The notes beneath the pieces were generated by a model that ran no database searches, was not told the DNA's origin, and was given only the letters and a program-made list of their open reading frames with translations. DNA of 64,000 nt from Closterium sp. NIES-65 (Eukaryota; Streptophyta; Zygnematophyceae; Desmidiales; Closteriaceae): contig CANXME010002537.1 in assembly GCA_948144175.1 (NCBI GenBank), positions 124,001 through 188,000 on the forward strand. Direction: 5' to 3'. Within the stretch, counting starts at the first letter, position 1, and each line of letters starts with the position of its first letter. Positions 1 through 10,312 of this stretch are shown here, one piece after another. Both the position numbers and the translations under genes were made by a program.

Positions 1-456
1 GGGCAGCAACGAGCAGTATGACTTTGAGCAGGCCATGGGCGCGGCGCTGCACACCAAGCCATTCACCTTCGACCCATTCCTCTCCGCCAACGCCACTGCT
101 CACATGCTCGCCCTCCCCTTCCTCCACTTCCACCAAATCGCGATCGCGGGCGCGGCAAGCTTGGAGGCTTTCCGGGCGAAAAACCCCGGCATCACCTTCA
201 TGACGCTGCAGGGGGCGATGGAGAGGCTAGAGCACTCGTATGTGGATGTGCTGAAAATGGACTGCGAGGGGTGTGAGGAGGAGTTTATCATGGGTCTGAA
301 GAGGGAGACTGATGAGTTTCTGGAGAAGAGGAGGGCTGAGGGAGGGGCTTTGACCAAGGAGGAGAAGGCGGGGAAGCGGCGGGGGCGGGGCAATGCAAAG
401 CTGGTGGTGAATGGGGGGAACTTGCCATTCGGACAACTGCTGGTGGAGTTCCACTA
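1..456 (+). CDS. METTL24/FkbM-like methyltransferase, internal exon (partial)
   Basis: The frame is open from the first bases of the window, so the gene starts upstream. The translation has the family pattern GSNEQYDFEQAM then FTFDPFL, followed by YVDVLKMDCEGCEEEF, the Asp-x-Glu-Gly segment typical of FkbM/METTL24-like S-adenosylmethionine-dependent methyltransferases, and ends in FGQLLVEFH. The apparent TAG stop at 455-457 is probably not a stop: it overlaps GTGAGT at 457-462, a strong 5' splice site, leaving TA as the first two bases of a split codon. Joining to the CCACAG acceptor ending at 703 gives TAC and continues as YMHKPQQPP...GMGYRMLHVE, which resembles the family's C-terminal GYR-hvE segment. 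Substrate unknown. Probably the only host gene in the window; its 3' end is lost in repeats. The splice reading is inference. Confidence 0.7.
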
Positions 457-703
457 GTGAGTCCTCGTATTTTCTTATGGGATCTGTTACACACACTATT
501 AGTGGTGCGAAGCTGGTGCTGCGTGGGTCTCTCTTCTGCAACCCCTCTTGTGTTCACACACACTTACAAGGGATGCCAGGCTGGTGGTGGATGGGGGAGT
601 CTGCCTGCCGTTTGGGCAACTGGTCGTGAAGTTCCACACAATCCCACCTCCGCTTCTCTCCCTCCCCTCCATCCCCCACCTCCCCTTTTTCTCACCACCA
701 CAG
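457..703 (+). other. predicted intron of the methyltransferase gene
   Basis: It starts GTGAGT and ends in a long pyrimidine tract (about 650-696) followed by CACCACAG. It contains a degenerate copy of the preceding exon end (571-637). Splicing here restores an open frame with family-like sequence on both sides. Confidence 0.5.
571..637 (+). pseudogene. diverged duplicate of the methyltransferase exon end
   Basis: Translated, it reads DARLVVDGGVCLPFGQLVVKFH, clearly related to NAKLVVNGGNLPFGQLLVEFH at about 391-454. The copy lies inside the intron and lacks the GTGAGT donor of the original (ACACAATCCC follows), so it looks like a non-functional partial exon duplication about 180 bp downstream of its source. 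Confidence 0.6.
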
Positions 704-1247
704 CATGCACAAACCCCAGCAACCCCCTTACCTAAATGGCATGAGAGGTATGGGGTACCGCATGTTGCATGTGGAGCCTGCGTTTCACATCACCCATCTT
801 GCCTTCCTCCCCGTACCACAGCATGCATAAACCCCAGCAACCCCCTTACCTAAATGGCATGAGAGGTATGGGGTACCGCATGTTGCATGTGGAGCCTGCG
901 TTTCACATCACCCATCTTGCCTTCCTCCCCGTACCACAGCATCACAAACCCCAGCAACCCCCTTACCTAAATGGCATGAGAAGTATGGGGTACCGCATGT
1001 TGCATGTGGAGCCTGCGTTTCACATCACCCATCTTGCCTTCCTCCCCGTACCACAGCATGCACAAACCCCAGCAAACCTCTTACCTAAATGGCATGAGAG
1101 GTATGGGGTACCGCATGTTGCATGTGGAGCTTGCATTTCACATCACCCATCTTGCCTTCCTCCCTGTACCACAGCATGCACAAACCCCAGCAACCCCCTT
1201 ACCTAAATGGCATGAGAGGTATGGGGTACCGCATGTTGCATGTGGAG
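701..1247 (+). repeat. 118-bp tandem repeat made of an acceptor plus exon, about 4.6 copies
   Basis: Units start with CAGCATG at 701, 819, 937, 1054 and 1172 (period 118, once 117). Each holds a pyrimidine-rich stretch with CCACAG, then coding-like sequence (MHKPQQPPYLNGMRGMGYRM, then LHVEPAF). Because 118 is not a multiple of three, the copies cannot form one in-frame repeat protein; they look like repeated exons, each with its own 3' splice site. The last copy breaks off at about 1247. Copies differ by only a few bases. Confidence 0.85.
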
Positions 1248-1573
1248 TCATTGGTGGAGAAAAACGCGTTCGACGTTTTAAACGCTTACGTTCAAACGCA
1301 GCGTTTTAAACGCAGAACGCATTTCTAGGATTAAAAAAAACGCAAAAAAAACGCAAGCCCTGTCAGGGTAAAAAATGGTACGGGCAGGCAAAAAAACCTC
1401 TCAAGGTGCAAGGGAAGGGGGGGAAGAAGCACATAGCATAGATTTGAGGAGATTTTTTCCGACACAAAAAATTTCCCCCCCCAACATTAGGTTCCCATAG
1501 TCACGATTAGTTAGTCACTCTAGTCTAGCAATAAGCAAACTAGAGCAAGCTACCACGGTCCACGCCATCTCCT
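1248..1573. repeat. AAACGC-rich low-complexity stretch, otherwise no gene seen
   Basis: From 1260 to 1360 the motif AAACGC or AACGCA recurs at least seven times, with short A runs. CAGGG at 1364-1368 resembles the outermost bases of many hAT termini and could mark an end of the hAT remnant, but I see no matching right end. The rest, to 1573, is A+T-rich with homopolymer runs and no recognisable gene. Confidence 0.45.
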
Positions 1574-3090
1574 CTAATCTTCGTCCTCCCTGCCCTCCTC
1601 CTCCTCGCCCTCCTCCTCCTCGCTATCCTCCTGGTGCGCGTGCTCATCGACACAGATCGCGTCCTCATCCTCCTCCACCTCCCCATCCTCCTCCAGCTTG
1701 TAGCCCTCGGGGAGGGGGGGGGGTGGGAATGTTCCCCTCCACGATCCCCCCTTTCCTTCCCACCCCACTAAGCCCTGCAACAGCCGCTCCCTTGTGATGG
1801 TTGTGCACAACTGTCTAGTTGTGCGCAACGTACACAAGGTCGCGGACCTTCTCCAACCCGAGCCTGTTCCTGCGCGCCGTGTGCACGCCGTCCCAAACAG
1901 ACCAGTTCCGCTCGCACGGGGCGGCGGAAACTGGCTGGGACAGTGCACGGCGCGCAAGTCCAGCCAGGTCTGCATACTCCCAGCCGTGATACTGCCACCA
2001 CGCCAGCACGTCCCCCTTCCCATCCTGCAGCTCCTCACGCCCCAATCTCGCCTCCTCCGATCCGAAGCTCCCAGTGGCGTTGATGTACGCCAACATCCCC
2101 TCCTGCAAACTCTTGTGCGGCCCCTTCTTCCCCTTCTAGAACTTGTCGACTAAGACCTTAGAGCGGGCGAGCCACTCCCTCATCACCTTGGTGCAATCGA
2201 CGTTACGCAGGAAAATCTCCTCCAGCTGGTTGGCCGGATTAAGGATCCGGCCAACCACGTGAAGGGGGCACGCCAAACTCTCGTCCCAGCGGCGCCTCAA
2301 GTGCTCCTGCACCTCCTCATTCTCCTCCTCCTTCAGCTTACACATATCACCATCCAGCAGGTTCGCCATGTCCTCCGTCAGCTGCAGCATGATGTCATAG
2401 ATAGCACCCATCATCCCCTTCGCATGCGAGTCCGTCCTCCTCATCACCATGAATGGCACCTCCATCAACTGCACAAAAAACCCTGCTTTCTCCCACCAAT
2501 CCACATCCATCACCCACGCCTCGAAGTCACACGCCGTCGTCTTCTTCTCCTTCGTCCCCTTCTTCCCCTTCATCTTCTTCCAGCCGTCATGCATCACCAT
2601 CTGCAGCAGCTGTGAGCGAAGCTGGCAAAGACGAGACACGGCAATATACAGTGTCCCAAAACGCGTGCCTGCCAGTCGCAGCGGCTGCAGCGCCTTCCCG
2701 CCGTGCAGTTCCGGACTCCGCAGAAAAGCGCGCGTCCACAGGTGGATGCGCAGAAACGTGATCATGTCGCCCGCTCGGCCGACGACGTCTCGCGCCCACT
2801 CCATCTTGCCGATGTCCTCCATCAGCAAGCCGAGCACGTGGGCGGCGCATGGCACATGCTCGATGTGCGGCCACTCCGCCTGCAGCAACTTGCATGCCGA
2901 CGCGTAGTTGCTGCCACCGTCCATGCACAGCGCAACGACATTTTCCGGGCCATGATGGTGTAGTTGTACGCGTTTTGTCCAGGCTCGCGGTTGTACAAGA
3001 TGTCGCTGTATACCTTCTCGAGTGGCGCGTAAGCTGGTGCGCTTGGGTTGTGGTGAAGAACAGGTGGGGAGTTTTCCATCCCATCCTGAG
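1574..3090 (-). pseudogene. hAT-family transposase remnant
   Basis: The minus-strand frame ending at 2136 contains ENVVALCMDGGSNYASA and HIEHVPCAAHVLGLLMEDIG, the DUF659-type part of hAT transposases. Downstream (1815-2108) lies WWQYHGWEYADLAGLARRAL, then SAAPCERNWS and GLEKVRDLVYVAHN, the C-terminal hAT dimerisation region. An acidic tail (1574-1700) ends the protein. The gene is broken: TAG at 2136-2138 splits the two domains in the same frame, another stop follows VYVAHN at 1815, and the acidic tail is in a shifted frame. The N-terminal BED-finger region is missing; upstream of about 2950 the sequence passes into copia gag. In life it would cut and paste hAT ends; here it is dead. Confidence 0.8.
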
Positions 3091-3119
3091 TTGGATTTGC
3101 TTATGTTGAGGTGATTTGA

Positions 3120-4369
3120 TTGCTTGAAGGTCAAAGCTACCGCTGTGAAGGCGTTGACTGTTGTCGATTCGGGCAGTGCGTGCGCGGGTGCCCTGACGTT
3201 TTGCAGATGTGGCAGAACAGAGGTACAGGCTTCGGTTGTTGTTTGTTGTTGTAGCGTTACTGAGTGTGGAATGCAAATTCCGGTGCAGATGTCTTCTTGT
3301 GTCGTTCTTCTTGCAGGTCCATGTCTTGTTGCTCGGCATGGATTTCGGCGCAGAGTGCTGCTTCGGAGATTCTTCCGTGGGCTCGAAGAATGGTCTTTGT
3401 GGCGCGCCATTGAGGACCGAGGCCGCCAATGATAACTGTCACGAAGGCGTCTTCAGAAATCGACCCTCCGTATCGAAGAGGCTTGTTGCGCAACTCGCGA
3501 CATCGGCTGATATACGCCATTCCTTTTTCGCCTGGTTTCATTTAGACCGTTGTTAGTTGCGCCATTAACCGACTTTAATTTACGCTGTCTGTTGCTTGAT
3601 ACACGCTCTTCAAGTGGTTGTATGCGAGCTCCGCGGAGTTGCCGTAACCCCGGTAAGACCGTATATTCTGCTGTTGAGTCGGGGTGATGTTCCTCAGTAG
3701 AATCGTGTACGCCATCATCGACTGATAGGTGTACTGCTGCTTTTCATACTGTATGCCGTTCATTGGGTATGGCAGGGACCCGTCGAAGAAGCCAAGTATC
3801 TGCGCGCCTTGCATCATTAACTCGAATTCAAACGACCAGGTGAAGAAATCCTTTACATCGAAAGGTCTTGACGTCTGCATCTTCAAAACGTGCGCGAACT
3901 GTGACTGAACTTGTAATGCGTCCAGTGACTTTTCTTGTCCAGATGAAGGCTGCAGGTGTGGCATAAAGCTGATGGACCCGCGCTCGTACGGAGCAAAGGT
4001 AGGCTGCTGCTGTTGATTTCCTCGTGCGTATGATGAGCTGTCGAGACTCATGGGAGTTGCTCCGTTATTGTTGCTATGGTGTGATTGCGCAGGTGCCGAT
4101 TGCTGGTGTTGCTCGTAGAAAGACATGAAAGAGAAGAATTTCTCCATCATGCTCTGGTCGAAGTCTGCAGGTTGATTCGCAGGAGTCTCGGTGGATGTTG
4201 CCCTGGGTCTTGTTGCCGTATCCTCCTCTGTCTGTAGGCCAGAGGCAGGAGGTGGAGTAGGAGTAGTGCCCTGGGAGCTGTTGGAGGAGCTCCTTTCCTT
4301 TTGTGTAGCCATGCCTGTTGATGTTGTCGGTATCTTAATAGAAGTTGAATTCTCCCTGACTGCTCTCAT
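3120..4369 (-). pseudogene. Ty1/copia gag remnant with CCHC zinc knuckle
   Basis: One minus-strand frame carries a Gln/Ser-rich N-terminus (4369 to about 3930), a UBN2-type gag core (PFDVKDFFTWSFEFELMMQG; MKPGEKGMAYISRCRELRN; IIGGLGPQW) and a knuckle, FCHICKTSGHPRTHC (about 3165-3210), spacing CX2CX4HX4C. The frame holds in-frame stops at 3575-3577, near 3542 and at 3257-3259 but stays in register, so decay is mainly by point mutation. No protease, integrase or RT follows: hAT sequence begins within about 100 bp. The canonical knuckle and lower G+C set it apart from the other copia elements here. No LTR was identified. Confidence 0.75.
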
Positions 4370-5637
4370 AACATGTTGGGCTGAGAAAAGCCCTTAGGAT
4401 CTTTGCAGGGGTGAACTCTGGGTAGGACTGATGTAATAGCGGAAGCGTTTAATGAAGAGTTGTGAACCATCTTGCGCTAGTATGTGAGGGCAAAGTAAGT
4501 TGATTAAAATAGAGAGATACAAGATTATATAAGAGTACAAGGAATATGAACGGGTACAGTTATAACTGTTGCTGTTGCGGTTCGATACAGTGACGACCCG
4601 GGCAATTGCTGTGTAGCGAGTCTGTTGTGTGTTCTTGCTGTCGCGCTGTACTTTGTCACATCAAAGGTCGCTGACCTTTGACTTTTGCGTAACTTCCAAT
4701 AGTTACTTTCAACCTCAGAGGGTTGACTCGCCGGTGCTTCGATATGCTTGGCTTTGTTTGTGCCTTAGTGTTTCGACACAACAGAGGCGCTTAAGATCGA
4801 TTGTTTCCAACAAAAAGAAGGCCTAGGGCCCGAAATATCAGGGTAGAATACCCTATTGGCCCTGATGGGTGGCCGCTTTTTCCCAGTTACCCTTGCAAAA
4901 AAGGGTACCGTATCAAAATTCTTTCACTAATTAGGAAAATGGGCTAAGTTTTGATATACATCGATAACGATTTTGGTTACCGTGCCGGTATCAAGGTGCG
5001 CTGTACATTACATTGATATTGGATCCTCTGTTTCGATGATTTTTATTGCGAAGCTGCAAAACAATGCGACCGTCGCTAACATTTGAACTTGCGATCATAC
5101 TATACCTAGCCAAACATCTAACCATTCTTCATTTATGGAGTTTATCCATGTACAATATATTCATTGTTATGATTAACTAGCTACGAATGAGAAGCGAATG
5201 ATTCAATATGAGTTTGAGAAGCAAAAGAGAACGGTTTCAAGTGGAAACTAACAGCAGAGGCGACCATGCACTTCAGAAGCTAAATAAATATTTTTACGTT
5301 TATCATAGTCCGTTTACAAGTTATTTTAGGCTATTTTGGCCAGGGTACCGGTATGCAAAATTCTACGCTACGAGTCAGGGTAGAGCTGGCCTGAACCGAA
5401 ACCCTGATTATTCAAGGTGGGCCAAAACTAATTTTGGGCCTTGCTGGTCACAGCGACCAAATCCTCGTGAGACGCTTGACGATGCTTCTTGATGCCAGGG
5501 TTATTACGGTTAACTCTGCTCTCTGAAAAGCCCGACCAAACCAAAGCTATGTAGGAGAATAATCTACATCTAGCTAGAAAGTGAGATTGAATCGACCAAA
5601 CCAAAGATATTAGCAGGCCCCTAGATTCGTTTTGAGG
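4370..5637. other. no gene recognised
   Basis: A+T-richer sequence with only short, unconvincing frames. An LTR of the adjacent gag remnant would be expected at about 4400-4850, but I find no paired copy or primer-binding site. ATCAGGG at about 4840 and CCCTGAT at about 4859 form a small inverted repeat. Confidence 0.4.
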
Positions 5638-5639
5638 TA

Positions 5640-5664
5640 CCGTATACTCCCGGACAAAACACCC
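5640..5664 (+). repeat. left terminal inverted repeat of the pogo element
   Basis: A 25-bp terminal repeat matching 8577-8601 in reverse complement with two mismatches (A/T at both). It is preceded by the TA target duplication. Confidence 0.88.
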
Positions 5665-5925
5665 CCCCATAATTGTACACCCCCGGGTAGCTTGTGCGGG
5701 GTGGGTGTTATGGGGAGCCTCGTTTCTACTATACCCCCCTTTTTGCCTAATTCTTTATAAGACCCGGGGGGTTGTTATGGGCGGCAAAAATACCGAATTT
5801 GCTTACATTGCACACAGGGTACTTTACAGGTACTACAGAAGTAATGTGCCAGCACATAGTCATCGACAATGTCACCTAGACTGCAGAAACATCACCACAA
5901 GAGCACCTCACATCCACAATTTCAC

Positions 5926-8034
5926 CTAAAAAAACTCTATACAAAGTGCCTTCGACCCAGAATCGTCTCCTGCATGCCATTCTTCACAGTCTTCCCCGTC
6001 AAAGCGGCCAGGGCGCCACCATTCGTCATCGCTGGGCTCTTCTGCCTCCCCGCCTTCCTCAAGCACGCCCCCCTCCTCCTCTGCCGCCGCCGCTTCCGCA
6101 TCCTCCTCAGCGGCGTCAGCCTCCTCTGCCGCCGCCTGCAGCTCCTCGACCGGCATGGGGACTTCGACGTAGAAGGGGTTGACGACGAGCTCGTCGTCAA
6201 CCAGGTCGTTGACGTCGTCAAGGACTTCCACCTCACCCTTGTCCCGCATGTGGGCAAGGATGAGGTGGTCCTCGCTGCCATCGATGGGGGTGGAGATCCC
6301 ACACATGACGAACGCCTTCTTCACGAGCTCCTGTGGGATTCACGAGCTCCTGTGCGCCTTCTTCAGGACTCATCGATCCAGCGGAGCACCAACTCCGCTG
6401 GCGGCTTCTTGAGATTGCCTGAGGGACGGGGAAGGGTAGAGAAGGACAAATGTGAATTTCCAGAGCGTAAGCCGACATTGATACAAAGTTACACATGGGG
6501 ATGTCATGGTTCAACTCACCGGACTTGGTGGTGGTGTTGATGCCCTCTTCTTTGAACCAGCCACTGTAGCGATGACGCACACCGCACTTGAACGCGCGGT
6601 TGATTGACACATCCAGAGGCCGCACTAGCGGAGTGCAGCCCCCTGGGATGACAGCCCGTGACAGCCGAAACATCCTCATGGTCTGCCCGACCGCCTCAGT
6701 CAAGTGGCCGCGGTAGGAGTCGAGCACAACCAAGGCCTCCCTGCGGCGTCCAATTGATTCACGCAAGGGCTTCAGAAACGGCACCATCACCTGGGTGATC
6801 CAGTCCTGCACAAGTGATTTGTCCATCCACCCTTTGTCTTGTGCACGGACCACCACACCTGCCAAAGAATACCGGTACGTTAGGGTCAAATTCGGTTGCG
6901 AATGTTTACAGGCTACAGTAGTGACATCATCCTAAACATGCTACGCTTACCGGCAGGGATGGGCACCTTCGGTATGGACTTGCGCTTGAACACCACGTAC
7001 GGCGGCAGCTTGAGCCCGCTCGCAGTTACTGCCAGCATGACACTAACACGCTCCTTCTCATAGCCCGCACTTCGTACGTGAACCGTCCGCGCTCCCTTCA
7101 TTTCGAGCGTGCGCTCCGCCGGCATCTCCAGGAAAAGCGGGGTTTGGTCCGCGTTCAAGATGAGGTCAAGCGGGTAGTCGTGCAGAGAGCGCATCTGGCG
7201 CACAAACTCCCAAAAGGACTCCACCTTGGCCTTGGAATCTGCAAGCAAAGCCACGAGACACATTAGCTCAGCACTGAGATGGCATGCAAGGAGCACGACG
7301 GCGCAACACTTACCCGCTGCCAACTTTTGTCCCATCTTCGTCTTCACCCGCCTCGCCAGATGCCAGCGCGCGCGGAAACGAGTCGCCCAGCGAAACGATG
7401 CGCGCCAGTTGACCCCGGGCATCCGGTGCTTCATGTACTTGGCGCTCCACTTCTGGAGCATGCTGACCGAAACGGCGAGCCCCCTCCCTCTGTGCTTGAG
7501 GAATTGGCGGTAGACCGCCCTTTCCATGAAAGGGAACTTGGACTTGCGGCCAGCTCCCATGAGGCGACGACGGCAGCTGGAAGAGACCTCCAACCGCTCC
7601 CTCATCTTTTTCCAATCACGGATCTGGCATGGTTGCACCTTTGCGAGCTTCGCCAGGGCGCGATTCGACAGGTCGGGCTACGAGTCCTGCATCTTCAACC
7701 AGTGGAGCTTCTCCTTTGCGGTGATTCCCTTGCGCTGGCGTTTCGTCATGCGATGGCGAGGGGATGGCGGGTCAGCATCGGCGTTGCGCTTCTGCTGTCC
7801 CTGCGGACGGTTCCGCTCCGGAAACATGGGGACAACCACTCGAGGAAGGGTAGGGCGAGGACGGTCCAAGCTACTGCTCGGTTCATCCCTGGTAGAAGCA
7901 CTACCGGGATCATCTGGCTGAGGAAAGATCGGGCGAGGAGACGTCCGTGCGCGTGCAGAAGCGCTAGTCTGATTGGTGGAAACAGGCCGCTGCCGCCTAT
8001 CTACCGTACTGCTAGAATCTGGAGATGAAGCCAT
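5926..8034 (-). pseudogene. pogo-like DDE_1/CENP-B-type transposase with three introns
   Basis: The N-terminus (8034-7678) is Ser/Pro/Arg-rich and leads into helix-turn-helix DNA-binding segments (ITAKEKLHWLKMQDS; RALAKLAKVQPCQIRDWKKM; AVSVSMLQKWSAKYM). The catalytic core shows the three acidic positions in LILNADQTPLFLEMP, VVLDSYRGHLTEAV and PGGCTPLVRPLDVSINRAFK, that is DDD, as in pogo. The C-terminus is acidic. Introns fit at 7239-7313 (GTAAGT...GCAG, 75 bp, in phase), 6859-6950 (92 bp) and 6419-6519 (101 bp). Damage: TAG at 7678-7680 within the DNA-binding part, TGA at 6363-6365, and a local duplication around 6310-6365 that shifts the frame before the acidic tail. It probably moved this element; it is now likely inactive unless the breaks are sequence errors. 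Confidence 0.82.
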
Positions 8035-8576
8035 GCTTGGGAACTAAGGCAGGTCGATGTCACTCGCCATGGGAGAAATGACTTTTAAAGACGATACCCT
8101 CGTGCACAGGAAGGAGATGCTCTCACAGCCTCCCGAGCATTTGTTAAAGACGTGCACTAGAACCGCTTGACGAAGAGAAGAGCAAGCTTGGGTGAGGAAG
8201 CTTGGACGTGACTACCGTACACGGGAGTCAAGGGGTCACAGGTATAGTGACAACACAGCAACGTGCGCGTTTCGGCCTCGTTCTGCATGAACCCAAGCTG
8301 CTCGAGGTTGGCACTGATGTCAACCAATCAGGTGGCACAGTAGGCCCACTGGAATTTGCCATGTAGCAGATTCCAGTGGAGGACGACGTTATCCTCGTAG
8401 ACGCGGTTTGGCGGCCCTGATCAAAAAAATAATAATAAGGCCAGACCCCTGTTTTTGTTTCCATTCATTTCTGCTTATAAAAAAGTGTGCAATATAATAA
8501 GACCCGGGTATTATGTATTTTTTTCCTATGAGGAGACCCCCCCCCATTTTTTCCCTGTATTTTTAGCTATACCCTA

Positions 8577-8601
8577 GGGTGTTATGTCCGGGAGAATACG
8601 G
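8577..8601 (-). repeat. right terminal inverted repeat of the pogo element
   Basis: Inverted partner of 5640-5664, followed by TA at 8602-8603. Confidence 0.88.
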
Positions 8602-8603
8602 TA

Positions 8604-9455
8604 GTCTGACGCCTCAGAGTACACCCCTCCTGGAACTCTGTCTGTCAGAGGTGCCTCAAAATTTTAGTCTGAAAATTCAGACAAGCACAACTTTTTTCGT
8701 CTGAACTGTCAGAGTTACCCTCAAATTTTAAGATGATGATGCAGTATCGTAAAAGCATATTTATAATAGCATTGAAGCTGATTACAGCATACCAACTCAA
8801 CTGTGCGGTACGAACCAGTCAGGGTCGGCGGGTTTGCATTAGGCAACGTGCTCGTGCATCGCCTTGGTTGTTTTGTCACGTGCAGCGCATGGGTTGTTTC
8901 TGCTGATTAGATTTCATTTCGTCGTATGTCTGATTACCGTTATGTACCCATTTTCTCATGTGTGTGCCGATTTTGTCAATTTTGCATTTGCGTTTCAAGC
9001 GATGTGATCATTCACCCGATCTGGTTGTTGTCACGTACAGTGCCAGGTGGGCCAAGTGCCACGCAGCTGAGCTGGCAGCAGGCAGAAACTGTTGGTTGGC
9101 GTGGCGTGTGTGAGCATCTGGCAGTGCCGCACGAAACTTTCATTACGAATCAGGAGCTTCGCAATTTCACAGCAGTGCATGCTGCAGATTTTTTTACAAA
9201 GAATCAGCATCAAAATCGCCAATTCTTTAAAATACATTAGCGATAACTTACATGTGACGAGATTTTGTCTACGAAATCTCCTAATCACGCAACCATTTTG
9301 TTAGTGTAATTGGGAGATATTCTCGACGAACGAGTGTATTCGGATGTCCCAGCTGTTGAAGCGTACGTTGCTCACGTCCTGGCACTCCACTGCCATCTCG
9401 GAAGTGGGCATATCGAAACGAAACTTCCAGGAAACTTTGTTTCGATAAGCTTGCA
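8604..9455. other. no gene recognised; short-palindrome-rich start
   Basis: 8604-8740 carries repeated GTCTGA/TCAGAC and small palindromes such as TCTGAAAATTCAGA. A similar stretch lies at 11140-11320 on the other side of TE-A. The remainder to 9455 has only short frames without recognisable content. Confidence 0.4.
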
Positions 9456-9460
9456 GAGTG

Positions 9461-9590
9461 TGTCAGAATGTTATCTTATGCTCTAGCCTGTAGTGGGGTG
9501 CTCTATAGCGAGTACAACCCTTCTAGGGTTTCCTATTTGTATCCCCATTCTTTTGCTAGTGCAGTTCTCTTCTCTCTTCAAACTTTCACA
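9461..9590 (+). repeat. 5' LTR of TE-A
   Basis: 130 bp; it differs from the 3' LTR by one substitution (CTATAGCG/CTACAGCG) and a 2-bp length change in a T run. Confidence 0.9.
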
Positions 9591-9709
9591 TGCTATCAGA
9601 GCAGGTCGATCCCCTTGGATCGATCCTGTGGGTGGACTTACCACCTCGTTGCTTCCGCTGCAACTCCTACTGCTACTGCTATCACTACTCTCTGTGCCGC
9701 ACGCCCCGT

Positions 9710-10312
9710 GGCGTGCGGCAGTTTTTCATCCCGCCGTGCGCCCCGAGGCGCGCGGCGGTTTTCTGCCCGCCGTGCGCCCCGAGGCGCGCGGCGGTTCTCT
9801 TCCCGCCGTGCGCCCCGAGGCGCGCGGCGGGTTACTGCCCCGTCACGCCGCGCGCCGCTCCCGGGAGGCGCTGCGACGGGCGACGGGGACCTCCGCGTCG
9901 CCCCCCGTCGCCCGTCGTGGCCTGCGCGCGGCCCGTACAGCCTGCGCGCGGCACGTACGGGCCGCGCCAGACCCGTCCGCCGCCCGTACGGGCCGCCCCA
10001 GGCCTACGCGCGACCCGTACGGGCGGCGCCAGGCCCGCGCGCGGCTCGGGCTGCCTGCGCGCGGCTCGGGCGACCCTACCTGCGGCCACGGCCCCGGCCC
10101 CGTCGCCCTGCCTACGACCCCGGCCCCGTCGCGCCACCTGCGACCCCGGTCCCGTCGCCATACCTGCGGCCCCGGCCCTAGCCCCGTCGCCCTACCAGCG
10201 CCCCGGCCCCGGCCCCGTTGCCCTACCTGCGACCCCGGCCCCGTCGCCCTACCTGCGACCCCGGCCCCGTCGCCCTACCTACGGCATGTGCACCGCCCCC
10301 CCCCCCCCCCCC
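9710..10312 (+). repeat. GC-rich tandem-repeat leader of TE-A
   Basis: 9735-9860 repeats a roughly 32-bp unit around CGCCCCGAGGCGCGCGGCGG. 10080-10285 repeats a roughly 24-bp unit around GACCCCGGCCCCGTCGCCCT. It ends in a run of 17 C (about 10296-10312). Long open frames here are an effect of base composition. Confidence 0.75.

Larger units (their letters stand above)
5640..8601 (-). mobile_element. pogo/Tigger-like (Tc1/mariner superfamily) DNA transposon
   Basis: The ends are inverted copies: 5640-5664 reads CCGTATACTCCCGGACAAAA and on to CACCC; the reverse complement of 8577-8601 matches it at all but two positions. Both are flanked by TA (5638-5639 and 8602-8603), the target duplication of this superfamily. 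The motif ATAAGACCCGGG occurs near both ends (about 5757 and 8498). Between them is one split transposase gene. At about 2.96 kb the element is structurally complete although its gene is damaged. Confidence 0.88.

Noticed and set aside
455..457. TAG as the true end of the methyltransferase gene
   Set aside because: The TAG overlaps a strong GTGAGT donor, and splicing restores family-like C-terminal sequence; kept as likely but unproven.
701..1247. CRISPR-like direct repeat array
   Set aside because: Units are contiguous 118-bp tandem copies without unique spacers, and the genome is eukaryotic.
4629..5670. Small ORFs at 4629-4826, 5208-5492 and 5428-5670
   Set aside because: Short, no recognisable motif, overlapping on opposite strands, in A+T-rich intergenic sequence.
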